Position numbers and translations under genes: made by a program
Source: Oceanobacillus luteolus
GTDB lineage: Bacteria; Bacillota; Bacilli; Bacillales; Amphibacillaceae
Assembly (NCBI RefSeq): GCF_023715655.1
Contig: NZ_JAMBON010000003.1
Coordinates: 62,001-126,000, forward strand
Reading direction: 5' to 3'
DNA length: 64,000 bases
Shown here: piece by piece, positions 41,930-50,478 of the stretch
How positions within the stretch are numbered: position 1 is the first letter of the stretch
How the letters are laid out: every line of letters starts with the position of its first letter
The notes under the pieces: generated by a model
The model's input: only the letters and a program-made list of their open reading frames with translations
Database searches by the model: none
Told to the model about the DNA's origin: nothing

Positions 41930-43078
41930 ATGAAAATAGGAGTATTAGGCGCAGGATTAATGGGTAAGGAAGCGGCAAGGGATTTAGCGCAGCAAGAACA
42001 AGTTTTGCAGGTAGGCATTGCGGATGTGGATCGCAAAAAGCTGGAAGCGGCAGAAGAGGCAATCGACTCGGAGAAACTCACTGCCTATATAGTGGACGCA
42101 AGTAATCAAGAGGAACTTGAGGAATATATCGGGAAATTTGATGTAGTCATTAATGCGCTATTTTATACATTTAATGAAATCGTGGCAAGAACCGGGATTC
42201 AAGTAGGAACACATGTCGTAGATTTAGGTGGACATATCGGGGGGATGACAGACCGAGTGTTAACTTTACATGATGAAGCCAAAGAAAAAGGGGTAACCAT
42301 TATCCCAGACTTGGGTGTGGCGCCAGGTATGATTAATATCTTATCAGGGTATGGCGCAAGCAAATTGGATGAGGTGGAAGAGATTCGTTTGTATGTTGGC
42401 GGTATCCCAGTTCGACCGGAACCACCTCTTGGCTATAATCATGTGTTTTCAATGGAAGGTGTCTTTGATCACTACACGGATCCTTCCGTTGTTATCCGAA
42501 ATGGGAAAAAAACAACGGTCCCATCTCTATCCGAAGTTGAGGAAATTTATTTTGATAAATTCGCACCGCTGGAGGCCTTCCATACATCTGGAGGCACATC
42601 CACGTTGACGAAATCCTTCCCAAATGTGCAAACACTAGAATATAAGACAATTCGTTACCCGGGACATGCTGAAAAGTTTAAATTGCTGGTTGATCTAAAT
42701 CTCACTAAACTAGATTATGAAGTCGAGGTGGGAGGAACAAAGGTCAGCCCACGCCAAGTATTGTTGAAAACCCTTGACCCAATTGTAGAATTAGGAGATA
42801 AAGATGATGCCGTGTTACTCCGGGTAATCGTTTCTGGAGATAAGGCGGGCCAAGCGAAGACGTATGAATATGAAATGCAGACATTCAAAGATAGAGAGAA
42901 AAATATAACTGCCATGGCAAGAGTGACTGCCAGTACAATATCAATCGTTGCTCAGTTGATCGGTAAAGGTTTAATAAAGGATAAAGGGGTCTATCCACCT
43001 GAGTTCGGAGTACCAGGTGAAATATATATTGAGGAATTGGCAAAGAGGGGAATTGAGATCAAGGAAACTGTATTATAA
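41930..43078 (+). CDS. Lysine 6-dehydrogenase-like saccharopine dehydrogenase family protein
   Basis: A 382-aa protein of the saccharopine dehydrogenase fold. The N-terminal Rossmann motif is [34 protein letters not shown] and [20 protein letters not shown] match the L-lysine 6-dehydrogenase group. [20 protein letters not shown] and [16 protein letters not shown] lie at the substrate site. It should oxidise the epsilon-amino group of lysine to aminoadipate semialdehyde with NAD. ATG 41930 has GGGGG 7 bases upstream; the longer frame is a shadow in the previous gene. Saccharopine dehydrogenase is the alternative, but the 382-aa size favours lysine dehydrogenase. Confidence 0.82.
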   Translation: MKIGVLGAGLMGKEAARDLAQQEQVLQVGIADVDRKKLEAAEEAIDSEKLTAYIVDASNQEELEEYIGKFDVVINALFYTFNEIVARTGIQVGTHVVDLGGHIGGMTDRVLTLHDEAKEKGVTIIPDLGVAPGMINILSGYGASKLDEVEEIRLYVGGIPVRPEPPLGYNHVFSMEGVFDHYTDPSVVIRNGKKTTVPSLSEVEEIYFDKFAPLEAFHTSGGTSTLTKSFPNVQTLEYKTIRYPGHAEKFKLLVDLNLTKLDYEVEVGGTKVSPRQVLLKTLDPIVELGDKDDAVLLRVIVSGDKAGQAKTYEYEMQTFKDREKNITAMARVTASTISIVAQLIGKGLIKDKGVYPPEFGVPGEIYIEELAKRGIEIKETVL

Positions 43079-43088
43079 ACATTAAAAG

Positions 43089-43126
43089 AACTACCCGAGA
43101 GAAAAAATCCACTCGGGTAGTTTTTA
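43089..43126 (+). terminator. Terminator of the lysine catabolic operon
   Basis: AACTACCCGAG and CTCGGGTAGTT form an 11-bp stem, followed by TTTTT. Confidence 0.9.
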
Positions 43127-43197
43127 TTGAGGTTTATTAAAGGAAGGCCGATTAGTGGCAATGCCTTGTCACTGAACGTATGCTTCCGTTAGAGTCT

Positions 43198-44205
43198 TTA
43201 TTTGGCTGCTTTTTGCAGTTTGTTGATCATTTTGAGTGATTTTCCAGTTCCAATGGCGACAGCTTCCTGTGGGTTAGGTGCCATATGGACTGGTACACTT
43301 AATTCGTTGGATAGCCATTCCTTCATCCCTTGAAGTAATGAACCCCCACCTGTCAAAACAACCCCATGGTCTACAATATCTCCACTAAGCTCAGGCGGAC
43401 AGTTTTCAAGTGTTGCTTTTACAGCATCAAGGATTTTTACTAGTGGTTCTTTAATTGCTTCATAGATTTCTTTTGATGAGATTTCAATGGTATCCGGTAA
43501 GCCTGTAACCATGTCACGTCCTCGCACACTCATTGTTACTTCATCGTGATTTGGATGGGCAAAGCCAATTTCCATTTTGATGTTTTCCGCTGTACGTTCT
43601 CCGATTAATACATTATATGTTTTACGGATGTAGCTGATAATTTCTTCATCTAAGCTGTCTCCACCAACACGTATGGAGTTAGAGGATACGACCCCGCCAA
43701 AGGAAATGATCCCAACTTCTGATGTTCCTCCACCAATATCTACAACAACACTTGCGAGTGGTTCATCAACTGGCAGATCTGCTCCGATTGCAGCTGCGAC
43801 AGGTTCTTCAATTAAATGAACAGTTTTGGCGCCAAAACTTGCAACTGCATTGTGAATGGCACGTCTTTCCACTTCGGTACTTCCAGCAGGTGTACAAACG
43901 ACAACAGTAGGCTTACGCATGGAAACGCCAATTTTTTTACTTACTTTCTTCAATAATACTTTCAGCATTTGTGCAGTCACATCATAGTCTGCGATTACCC
44001 CATCCTTGAGCGGTCGGATCGGTATAATATTTTTCGGTGTTTTACCAATCATTTCTTTAGCTTCCGTGCCGACTGCAACGACATCTTTTGTGTTTACGTC
44101 GATCGCCACAACAGATGGTTCATTCAATACAATTCCTTTTGACTTTGAATAAATGAGAATATTAGCTGTTCCTAAGTCTATTCCAATCTCTGCATTTGAA
44201 AACAT
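43198..44205 (-). CDS. mreBH: Cell-shape actin homologue MreBH
   Basis: A 335-aa bacterial actin. The sequence [56 protein letters not shown] and [17 protein letters not shown] matches Bacillus MreBH closely, more so than MreB or Mbl. It forms membrane-bound filaments that direct wall synthesis and LytE activity. It is isolated from mreCD, as is usual for mreBH. GGAGG lies upstream of the ATG. A SigI-like promoter about 170 bases upstream would fit the known SigI control of mreBH in B. subtilis. Confidence 0.93.
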   Translation of the reverse strand: MFSNAEIGIDLGTANILIYSKSKGIVLNEPSVVAIDVNTKDVVAVGTEAKEMIGKTPKNIIPIRPLKDGVIADYDVTAQMLKVLLKKVSKKIGVSMRKPTVVVCTPAGSTEVERRAIHNAVASFGAKTVHLIEEPVAAAIGADLPVDEPLASVVVDIGGGTSEVGIISFGGVVSSNSIRVGGDSLDEEIISYIRKTYNVLIGERTAENIKMEIGFAHPNHDEVTMSVRGRDMVTGLPDTIEISSKEIYEAIKEPLVKILDAVKATLENCPPELSGDIVDHGVVLTGGGSLLQGMKEWLSNELSVPVHMAPNPQEAVAIGTGKSLKMINKLQKAAK

Positions 44206-44720
44206 GATTAATCCTCCAATAATAGTTTTTCATCTATTTATTTTAATTCAGTTTGTTCAATTGGTAGTTTTCCTACTTTCTATATAACACCGTGCAAATT
44301 TTGTCGAAATCCCTCTGTTTAAATTAGAGAGGAATGAACTCTAATCGGCTCTAAAATTATATACTACCTCTCTTTAACGTAAGACATGTAAGGGGGTGAA
44401 ATCAAGTAACATTTCAATTACAAATTTGTCTTTTTGTAATAAAAAATCACAGTTCTTGTAACAAAACGGAGAACCTTGTATGTTGTCAAGTCTAATTTGT
44501 TAGTAAAAGCTACCATAAATCATAGTTTTTTCCCTATATTAGATTTTTATACCAAGTGGAGGTTTGTGATTACATAAAGGTTTCTCCAAAAACGTTCTGA
44601 ATTTAAACTAAAAGAATAGGAGTATGGAAATCTATGGTTGAATTATTACAAAAAAGTCGTGCTATGATGATTCTGCAAGCAAGACAGCACAAAAAAACAC
44701 AAATTAAGGAGATGTAAAAT
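44206..44720. other. 515-bp intergenic region between mreBH and CAP gene
   Basis: No convincing gene is seen. A SigI-like motif for mreBH lies at 44376-44397. The rest is AT-rich. Near 44640-44668, TTGAAT and TATGAT are 19 bases apart, too far for a good SigA promoter of the rightward CAP gene. Confidence 0.5.
44376..44397 (-). promoter_or_regulatory. Candidate SigI promoter of mreBH
   Basis: Minus strand ACCCCC (44397-44392), 12 bases, CGTT (44379-44376). SigI promoters in Bacillus have ACCCCC and CGAA elements; the -35 is perfect and the -10 matches at CG only. Confidence 0.4.
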
Positions 44721-45593
44721 ATGCTTCGTAAAATAACGGTTATTGCTGCTTCAGCAGTTGTATTTTCATTTGGAGGTGCATTTTCAGCTTCTGCGGATGC
44801 TGCACCAGTTGAAAAGGACCTTTCATATAAAGTCTACTATTCTATTAATGGGGAATCAGGAATGCTATCTCAAGAAGATGCTTCTAACCTATTAAAGAAA
44901 GGTCTAGAAACTATTCAATCGAAGTTCTTAACAAACTTTGATTTAGAACAACTTCAAAAGCTGATCCCAGCTGAACAAAAAGCTGATCAGAAAGAAGTAG
45001 AAAAGAAAGCACCAGTTAAGAAAGAACAACCAAAACAAGAAGTTAAACAACCAGCACCAGAGAAACAACAGCCAGTAGAGAAAAAAGAAGAAGTTAAGCA
45101 ACCAGCACCACAAGTACCAGCAAAAGAAGAAACTAAAGCACCTGCAGCACAGCCGCAGCAACAAACACAGCAACCAGCTGAAAAAGTAGAACAACCACAA
45201 CAGCAACAAAGCGCACTTAGCCAATTTGAAGTACAAGTGGTGGAACTTACTAACCAAGAACGTGCAAAACAAGGTCTAGCACCTTTACAAATTGACGAAA
45301 ACCTGAGCAAAGTTGCTCGTGAAAAATCTAGAGATATGGCTACAACTGGTTACTTTGACCATAATAGCCCACAGTACGGCTCACCATTTGATATGATGAA
45401 GAGCTTCGGTATTGACTACCGTACAGCTGGAGAAAACATCGCAAAAGGTCAACGTACTCCGGAAGAGGTTGTAAATGCTTGGATGAACAGCCCAGGACAC
45501 CGTGCAAATATCATGAACGGTGAATTTACACACATCGGTGTAGGTTTTGTGGAAAATGGTAACCACTGGACACAAATGTTTATTGGAAAATAA
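44721..45593 (+). CDS. Secreted CAP/SCP domain protein (YkwD-like)
   Basis: A 290-aa exported protein. A signal peptide (KITVIAASAVVFSFGGAF, cleavage near SASADA) is followed by a helical region (30-85) and a long Pro/Gln/Lys/Glu-rich linker (90-165, many KQPAP-type repeats). The CAP domain runs from about 168 to the end (VVELTNQERAKQGLAPLQID, GYFDHNSPQYGSPFDMMKSF, AGENIAKGQRTPEEVVNAWM, SPGHRANIMN). AAGGAGA lies 8 bases before the ATG. Such proteins are found on cells and spores of Bacillus; the activity is unknown. The low-complexity linker probably spans the wall. Confidence 0.9.
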   Translation: MLRKITVIAASAVVFSFGGAFSASADAAPVEKDLSYKVYYSINGESGMLSQEDASNLLKKGLETIQSKFLTNFDLEQLQKLIPAEQKADQKEVEKKAPVKKEQPKQEVKQPAPEKQQPVEKKEEVKQPAPQVPAKEETKAPAAQPQQQTQQPAEKVEQPQQQQSALSQFEVQVVELTNQERAKQGLAPLQIDENLSKVAREKSRDMATTGYFDHNSPQYGSPFDMMKSFGIDYRTAGENIAKGQRTPEEVVNAWMNSPGHRANIMNGEFTHIGVGFVENGNHWTQMFIGK

Positions 45594-45600
45594 AAACAAA

Positions 45601-45774
45601 AGCGGAAGCGACCGATTAGGGACAGCCGAACTGGAATGCGGTGCAGGAAGATAAAGGAAACACGGTGAGGTGACGAACCGATGTTGACTTATCGACCGGA
45701 AGCGCATGAAGTTCGGGCGGTCCCTGGTCGCTGCAGCTAGACGACATAATAGAGAAAGCGCAAGACGCTTGAGT
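45601..45774. repeat. Structured intergenic repeat element (Bacillaceae AGCGGAAGCG type)
   Basis: The segment starts AGCGGAAGCGACC and ends near GCTGCAGCTAGAC. Its outer arms AGCGACC..GGGAC..CCGAAC (45607-45631) and GTTCGG..GTCCC..GGTCGCT (45711-45732) are complementary. Inner arms GAAC..ATGCG and CGCAT..AGTTC add a second stem, and a last hairpin AAGCG-CAAGA-CGCTT follows. It looks like the non-coding dispersed repeat common between genes in Bacillaceae genomes; only one full copy lies in this window. Confidence 0.6.
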
Positions 45775-45797
45775 TGAATAAATATATGATCGAAGAG

Positions 45798-45834
45798 TAG
45801 GAGGCTAGATTCTAGCCTCCTATTTCTTTGCCTA
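45798..45834 (+). terminator. Terminator before glsA
   Basis: TAGGAGGCTAGA and TCTAGCCTCCTA form a perfect stem followed by a T-rich stretch. It could end the CAP gene transcript after the repeat element. Confidence 0.85.
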
Positions 45835-45934
45835 AATAGAGATTAGCTTGCTACAATGGAAGTAAATTTGCCCTTCGAATCCAATAATATGACATATTCC
45901 TGCTTAAAAGGGGCGGGACAAATAATGTAATTTT

Positions 45935-45975
45935 GAATCATACTATTGGATAAAAGGTGGTACGATTCATATAAT
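45935..45975 (+). promoter_or_regulatory. glsA promoter with flanking inverted repeat
   Basis: TTGGAT (45946-45951), 18 bases, TATAAT (45970-45975). GAATCATAC (45935-45943) and GTACGATTC (45960-45968) are inverted repeats (8 of 9) bracketing the -35, a possible operator. Confidence 0.5.
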
Positions 45976-46066
45976 ATCCGGAACACGTTAGATTTTCTAC
46001 AATTTTGTCTGTTTATGGAGACTTTTTATACATACAATGCGTAAACTATGGTGAGAGGTGATTTGA

Positions 46067-47062
46067 ATGGTACAGGGTTCAACTAACTTAAATACAGAGC
46101 TCACTCAGGAATGGCTACAAAATTATGTGGATGACTGGGTAAGATTTTATCGTAAGCATACTGTCGATGGTGAACTCGCTTCTTATATCCCGCAATTGAC
46201 TAAAGCTGATCCCAATGCACTTGGGGTCATTATTATGGGGAATAATGGGATGACAATCAAGTCTGGAGACGTGGATGCTACGTTCTCCATTCAAAGTATA
46301 TCCAAGGTATTTGCTTTTATTGTTGCTTGTATGGACCGAGGTGTTTCTTATGTGCTGAATCGAGTAGATGTGGAACCTACAGGACATGCATTTAATTCAA
46401 TCATCCATCTTGAAATGAGAAAAATTGAAAAACCATTCAATCCATTAATCAATGCAGGGGCAATCACAGTGACATCAATGCTACAAGGACGAACATCAGA
46501 TGAAAAGCTTGAAGGGATTTTTCAACTGTTGGAAAAAATCCTCGGGCGTCGCCCAGAGTTGGATGTGGACGTTTATGAGTCTGAAAGAGAATCCTCCATC
46601 CGAAATCGGGGCATTGGATACTTCCTGTTAGAGGCTGGAGTATTGGAATCTGATTTAGGGATAACTTTAGAGACTTATTTCAAACAATGTTCGATTAAAA
46701 TCACAGTGGAAGACCTTGCTAAGTTAGGTTTAATCCTAGCGAACGATGGAATGGATAAAACTACTGGTGAGGAAATCATTCCTAGACAAATTGCCCGCCT
46801 AGCTAAAGTATTGATGCTTACTTGTGGAATGTACGATGCTTCGGGTAAATTCGCGGCCTACGTTGGCGTCCCAGCCAAAAGTGGTGTAGCTGGGGGGATT
46901 ATGGCTTCTGTTCCACCACGTATTAGAGAAGAAGTGCTGCCGTTTATGGATGGCTGTGGAGTTGGAGTATATGGTCCAGCTCTAGACGAACAAGGTAACA
47001 GTGTTGCAGGAACCCGATTATTACGACATATAGCAAGTCATTGGGATTTCAGTATTTTTTAG
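46067..47062 (+). CDS. glsA: Glutaminase
   Basis: A 331-aa glutaminase that converts glutamine to glutamate and ammonia. The serine-dependent active site SIQSISKVFAF (S-x-x-K, about residues 76-79), NPLINAGAITV, YESERESSIRNRGIGYFLL, CGMYDASGKFAAYVGVPAKS and GVAGGIMASVPPRI are all as expected. AGAGGTGA lies upstream of the ATG. An AlsT/GlnT-type sodium:amino-acid symporter is encoded about 1.4 kb downstream on the other strand. In B. subtilis, glutaminase and this type of transporter form one operon, so a functional link is likely even though the layout differs. Confidence 0.94.
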   Translation: MVQGSTNLNTELTQEWLQNYVDDWVRFYRKHTVDGELASYIPQLTKADPNALGVIIMGNNGMTIKSGDVDATFSIQSISKVFAFIVACMDRGVSYVLNRVDVEPTGHAFNSIIHLEMRKIEKPFNPLINAGAITVTSMLQGRTSDEKLEGIFQLLEKILGRRPELDVDVYESERESSIRNRGIGYFLLEAGVLESDLGITLETYFKQCSIKITVEDLAKLGLILANDGMDKTTGEEIIPRQIARLAKVLMLTCGMYDASGKFAAYVGVPAKSGVAGGIMASVPPRIREEVLPFMDGCGVGVYGPALDEQGNSVAGTRLLRHIASHWDFSIF

Positions 47063-47075
47063 GGAGGGTCATCAC

Positions 47076-47741
47076 ATGTGTGGAAGATATACGTTGCTTG
47101 GGGATCAATTAGAACTTTTGGATGAGTTTGATTTGGAGGAACCAATCGATGACTTTCATCAAAGTTATAATGTAGCGCCAGGACAAAATGTACTCGCAAT
47201 TATTCATGATGGCAAGAAAAAACGTGCCGGATATTTACGTTGGGGGTTGGTCCCTTCTTGGTCGAATGACCCTAAAATCGGTTATAAAATGATCAATGCG
47301 AGAAGTGAAACAGCAGACGTCAAACCGAGTTTTAAACAACTTATGGCGAGGAAACGTTGCCTTATTGTGGCAGACAGCTTTTATGAATGGCAGCAAAAAG
47401 AAGGAGAGAAGATACCGCAACGCATTTCTGTAGAGGGAAGAAAGTTTTTTGCTTTTGCTGGTTTATGGGACAAGTGGACTCAAGGAGAAGAGACATTATT
47501 TACCTGTACGATTTTAACGAAGGATTCTCATGGATTCATGCAAGATATCCATCATCGGATGCCGATTATCCTGCCAAAAGGCGAGGAAGATCGATGGATT
47601 GATCCAAGGGAATATAAACCAGTTCAAGCGAAGCAATTACTTCACAGCTTTTCTGATCCATCCTTCACAGCGTATCCCGTATCTACTTATGTGAATACCG
47701 CGAAAAATAACGATGAGCAGTGTATCGCTCCTATTGCTTAA
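47076..47741 (+). CDS. SRAP (YedK/HMCES) abasic-site DNA-protein crosslink protein
   Basis: A 221-aa SOS response-associated peptidase. Cys2 (MCGRYTL), which bonds to abasic sites, is present, as are SYNVAPGQNVLAI, INARSET, the Glu in DSFYEWQ and the His in HHRMPIIL. It shields abasic sites in single-stranded DNA. GGGAGGG lies upstream of the ATG and 13 bases separate it from glsA, so they are probably co-transcribed, which is an odd functional pairing. Confidence 0.92.
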   Translation: MCGRYTLLGDQLELLDEFDLEEPIDDFHQSYNVAPGQNVLAIIHDGKKKRAGYLRWGLVPSWSNDPKIGYKMINARSETADVKPSFKQLMARKRCLIVADSFYEWQQKEGEKIPQRISVEGRKFFAFAGLWDKWTQGEETLFTCTILTKDSHGFMQDIHHRMPIILPKGEEDRWIDPREYKPVQAKQLLHSFSDPSFTAYPVSTYVNTAKNNDEQCIAPIA

Positions 47742-47791
47742 CTAAAAAGTATTGCATAAATCAGTTTGAACCATAATGGAGGGATAGTGCG

Positions 47792-48460
47792 GTGAAGGGG
47801 AACATTGATAAAACTGTATTCGCATTGACTTTTCTTATCCTCGCCAGTTGCAGTAGTAGTGGTAATGCCGTGGCAGAAGATCATTCCATCCTTTTGAAAA
47901 ATGAAGCCGAGGAAGATAAGGGTCTTCTAACCGAAGAGAATTCGAGTTTTGATGAAATTGAAATAGAGGAGAGCATTCTTAAAACGCTTGCTTCTGAAGA
48001 GTCTGTAGTAGAAGATGAGTATCAGAAGAATGCTGTAGATAGGCTAAATGAGGAAGAAGTGGATTTATTATCAACTTATAGTAGTGAACAGATCGAATAT
48101 GCTAGGGTCTGGTTGCAACTTGGACCAAACCAAGAAATAGATGAATTGTATGTTACACATATTCCTGAGGGAGAAGCCGTGAACCCGAATGCGGAATCAA
48201 GTGCAACATACACAGAAGAAGTTGTCCAGTTGACAGGTTCCCGGTTAGTGGAGGGTTCTGTTACATATAGTAGTAACGGTGATGGTACAATCAATGTTTA
48301 TTTTGTTCCCAGCCACTGGGAAACAAATACTCCAGAGGGTTTTACGGATGAGGATTTAAGGATTTTTACGGAATCCATTGTTAATAACACGGATTTAGTA
48401 TATATTGAGCCAGGACATGACGATGAGGTCATTTCCTTGATTAAAAAAATAAGAAATTGA
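47792..48460 (+). CDS. Hypothetical lipoprotein
   Basis: A 222-aa protein with a short signal and a lipobox-like LILASC (Cys about 20) followed by a Ser-rich linker, so it is probably a membrane-anchored lipoprotein. The N-terminal half is acidic (Glu/Asp-rich, to about residue 95). The C-terminal part (LTGSRLVEGSVTYSSNGDGT, INVYFVPSHWE, DEDLRIFTESIVNNTDLVYI) looks like a compact alpha/beta domain. GTG start with GGAGGG upstream. I do not recognise a characterised family. Confidence 0.65.
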   Translation: MKGNIDKTVFALTFLILASCSSSGNAVAEDHSILLKNEAEEDKGLLTEENSSFDEIEIEESILKTLASEESVVEDEYQKNAVDRLNEEEVDLLSTYSSEQIEYARVWLQLGPNQEIDELYVTHIPEGEAVNPNAESSATYTEEVVQLTGSRLVEGSVTYSSNGDGTINVYFVPSHWETNTPEGFTDEDLRIFTESIVNNTDLVYIEPGHDDEVISLIKKIRN

Positions 48461-48500
48461 AAGAGGAACAGTTCAAAGATGAATTGGTCCTCTTTCAATT
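48456..48500. terminator. Terminator between lipoprotein gene and AlsT-type symporter
   Basis: AATTGAAAGAGGA and TCCTCTTTCAATT pair perfectly around a long loop. It overlaps the lipoprotein stop and lies just past the leftward symporter stop. Confidence 0.8.
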
Positions 48501-48507
48501 ATACATA

Positions 48508-49866
48508 TTATGAGGCTTTCGCTCGTTTTTCAGCTTCTTTTTCTTCTTTTGCGACTTTCAAGAATCGTTTCGTCTCATAAGCTACAACTCCGGATAGTCC
48601 GAGTAGTCCAATTAAGTTCGGTATTGCCATGAGTGCGTTAAATATGTCTGCAAACAACCAGACAATATCAATGACTGTAACTGCACCTACAAATACAACT
48701 GCAACCCAAACGAAACGATAAATAGAAACGGCTTTCGGACTCTTAAACAAGTAGTTAAAGCATTTCTCACCATAATATGACCAACCGATGAGTGTAGAGT
48801 ATGCAAATAGAATCGTAGCGATACTTACGATATAGATTCCTGGCGTGCCAAGGAATGTACCAAAGGATTCCCCTGTCAATGCTCCACCTGCTATACCAGT
48901 TTGATGAAGGTCAGCCATAACGATAGTGATTCCAGTTATACTACAAACAATAATGGTATCGATAAATACCTGTGTCATAGAAACAAGACCTTGTCTTCCC
49001 GGATAGTCTGTTTTTGCAGCAGCCGCTGCGATTGGAGCAGAACCAAGTCCAGCTTCGTTCGAGAAGATTCCTCGGGCGACCCCATAGCGGATTACTGTAC
49101 CTAAGATACCCCCACCAACAGCTTCAGCAGTAAAAGCATCTGTAAGAATGGTGCTTACTGTAGTTGGAACGAGATCAAAATTTAAAATCATAATAATTAG
49201 TCCACCTGCTAAATAAAAAACAGCCATTATAGGTACAAAGAAAGCGGTTACACGACCGATGCTTTTAATACCCCCGAGAATGACGATAGCAGTTATAATA
49301 GTTAAGATAATACCAGTTACCCATCCAGGAATGCTAAACGAGTTTTCCGCAGCAGCTGCCACGGCATTTGTTTGTACCATATTTCCAATTCCAAATGCGG
49401 CAATCGAACCAAAAATCGCAAATAGAATAGCCAGCCATTTTGCATTCAGGCCACGCTCCAGGTAGTACATCGGACCACCAGCCATCTCTCCTCGAGCGTC
49501 TTTTACCCGATATTTTACTGCAAGTACCGCTTCAGCGTACTTGGTTGCCATTCCGAATACAGCCATAATCCACATCCAAAAAACAGCACCAGGTCCTCCA
49601 GCAATAACGGCGGTAGCCACCCCGACAATATTACCTGTTCCAATTGTAGCTGACATCTGAGTGGTCAAAGCTTCGTAATGGGAGATGTCCCCTTCTGATA
49701 ACTTATCTTGTTTTTTCCGGCTGAATGCGTTTATAAGTGCGGTCGGTAGTGCGAAAATCTGCACAAATCCAAGTCTGAGTGTTAAATAGATCCCGGTTCC
49801 TACAATTAGTACAAGCAGGGGAGGGCCCCAGACAAATCCACTGACCTTCTCTAAAAATTCTATCAT
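48508..49866 (-). CDS. alsT: Sodium:amino acid symporter, AlsT/GlnT (AGCS) type
   Basis: A 452-aa AGCS transporter with about 11 transmembrane segments. The family signature GGPGAVFWMWIMAVFGMATK and the sodium/amino acid site region SATIGTGNIVGVATAV are clear, as are GVARGIFSNEAGLGSAPIAA and FAYSTLIGWSYYGEK. It imports alanine, glycine or glutamine with sodium. AGGAGG lies 8 bases upstream of ATG 49866. Proximity to glsA suggests glutamine as substrate, by analogy with B. subtilis. Confidence 0.92.
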   Translation of the reverse strand: MIEFLEKVSGFVWGPPLLVLIVGTGIYLTLRLGFVQIFALPTALINAFSRKKQDKLSEGDISHYEALTTQMSATIGTGNIVGVATAVIAGGPGAVFWMWIMAVFGMATKYAEAVLAVKYRVKDARGEMAGGPMYYLERGLNAKWLAILFAIFGSIAAFGIGNMVQTNAVAAAAENSFSIPGWVTGIILTIITAIVILGGIKSIGRVTAFFVPIMAVFYLAGGLIIMILNFDLVPTTVSTILTDAFTAEAVGGGILGTVIRYGVARGIFSNEAGLGSAPIAAAAAKTDYPGRQGLVSMTQVFIDTIIVCSITGITIVMADLHQTGIAGGALTGESFGTFLGTPGIYIVSIATILFAYSTLIGWSYYGEKCFNYLFKSPKAVSIYRFVWVAVVFVGAVTVIDIVWLFADIFNALMAIPNLIGLLGLSGVVAYETKRFLKVAKEEKEAEKRAKAS

Positions 49867-50024
49867 CCTTTCATCCTCCTTTTTTCAAATAGATTTATAC
49901 TATATAATATTCCGAATTTTTCACAATAAGTCAAGCTTTTTTTACAAAATACAAAAATCATCTTAATAAGATTACAAAAGTAAAGGAAGGTTAAAGATAA
50001 ATAGACAAAATTCTACAGCTTTCT

Positions 50025-50054
50025 TTGCTTCTTATTATGTAATTTGCTTATAAT
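50025..50054 (+). promoter_or_regulatory. SigA-like promoter of the YtxH-like gene
   Basis: TTGCTT (50025-50030), 18 bases, TATAAT (50049-50054). The region between alsT and this gene holds no other gene. Confidence 0.5.
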
Positions 50055-50113
50055 ATAAGAAAGTGAATGAACAAGGCATGATAATCTAGCGTAATGGTAA
50101 AGGAGAGAAGAAC

Positions 50114-50392
50114 ATGGGACAAAGGAAATTGATTTTCGGCATGGTAGCTGGTGCGTTACTCGGTGCACTCGCGATGCAGTATGACAAAGAAACACGCAGT
50201 TATACCAAAGAGTGTTTAAACAAATTGAAAGATAATTCCAGTGAATTACTTAGCAACCCAACGGAAACCGTCCATAAGCTACGTGAGTCATTTGACAGAG
50301 TTAATCAAAACTTCACGGTTGGAGCGGAAAACACAATTAATGCATTAGAACAAGTTGAAACCACACTCGATCGTTTAATGAATAAAAATTAA
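50114..50392 (+). CDS. YtxH-like small membrane-associated protein
   Basis: A 92-aa protein with one N-terminal hydrophobic segment (LIFGMVAGALLGALAMQY) and a charged amphipathic helical remainder (SYTKECLNKLKDNSSELL, ANTINALEQVETTLDRLM-like end). This is the YtxH/general-stress type layout, although the sequence match is loose. AAAGGAGAG lies upstream of the ATG. It is separated from the next gene by a hairpin. Confidence 0.65.
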   Translation: MGQRKLIFGMVAGALLGALAMQYDKETRSYTKECLNKLKDNSSELLSNPTETVHKLRESFDRVNQNFTVGAENTINALEQVETTLDRLMNKN

Positions 50393-50420
50393 GACTGAAG
50401 AATAAAATAGCACAAAAGAT

Positions 50421-50456
50421 ATGCCCCATCTCAAGGTTTTGCGATGGGGCATGTTT
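50421..50456 (+). terminator. Terminator of the YtxH-like gene
   Basis: ATGCCCCATC and GATGGGGCAT form a 10-bp stem. The following T-tract is weak, so some read-through into the YihY gene is possible. Confidence 0.65.
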
Positions 50457-50478
50457 ATGGATGGTGTGGGAGGAACAA

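Noticed and set aside
44943..45310. Two long open frames opposite the CAP gene
   Set aside because: They are mirror images of the Pro/Gln/Lys/Glu-rich linker, giving Phe/Leu/Cys- or Cys/Ser-rich nonsense, with no ribosome site.
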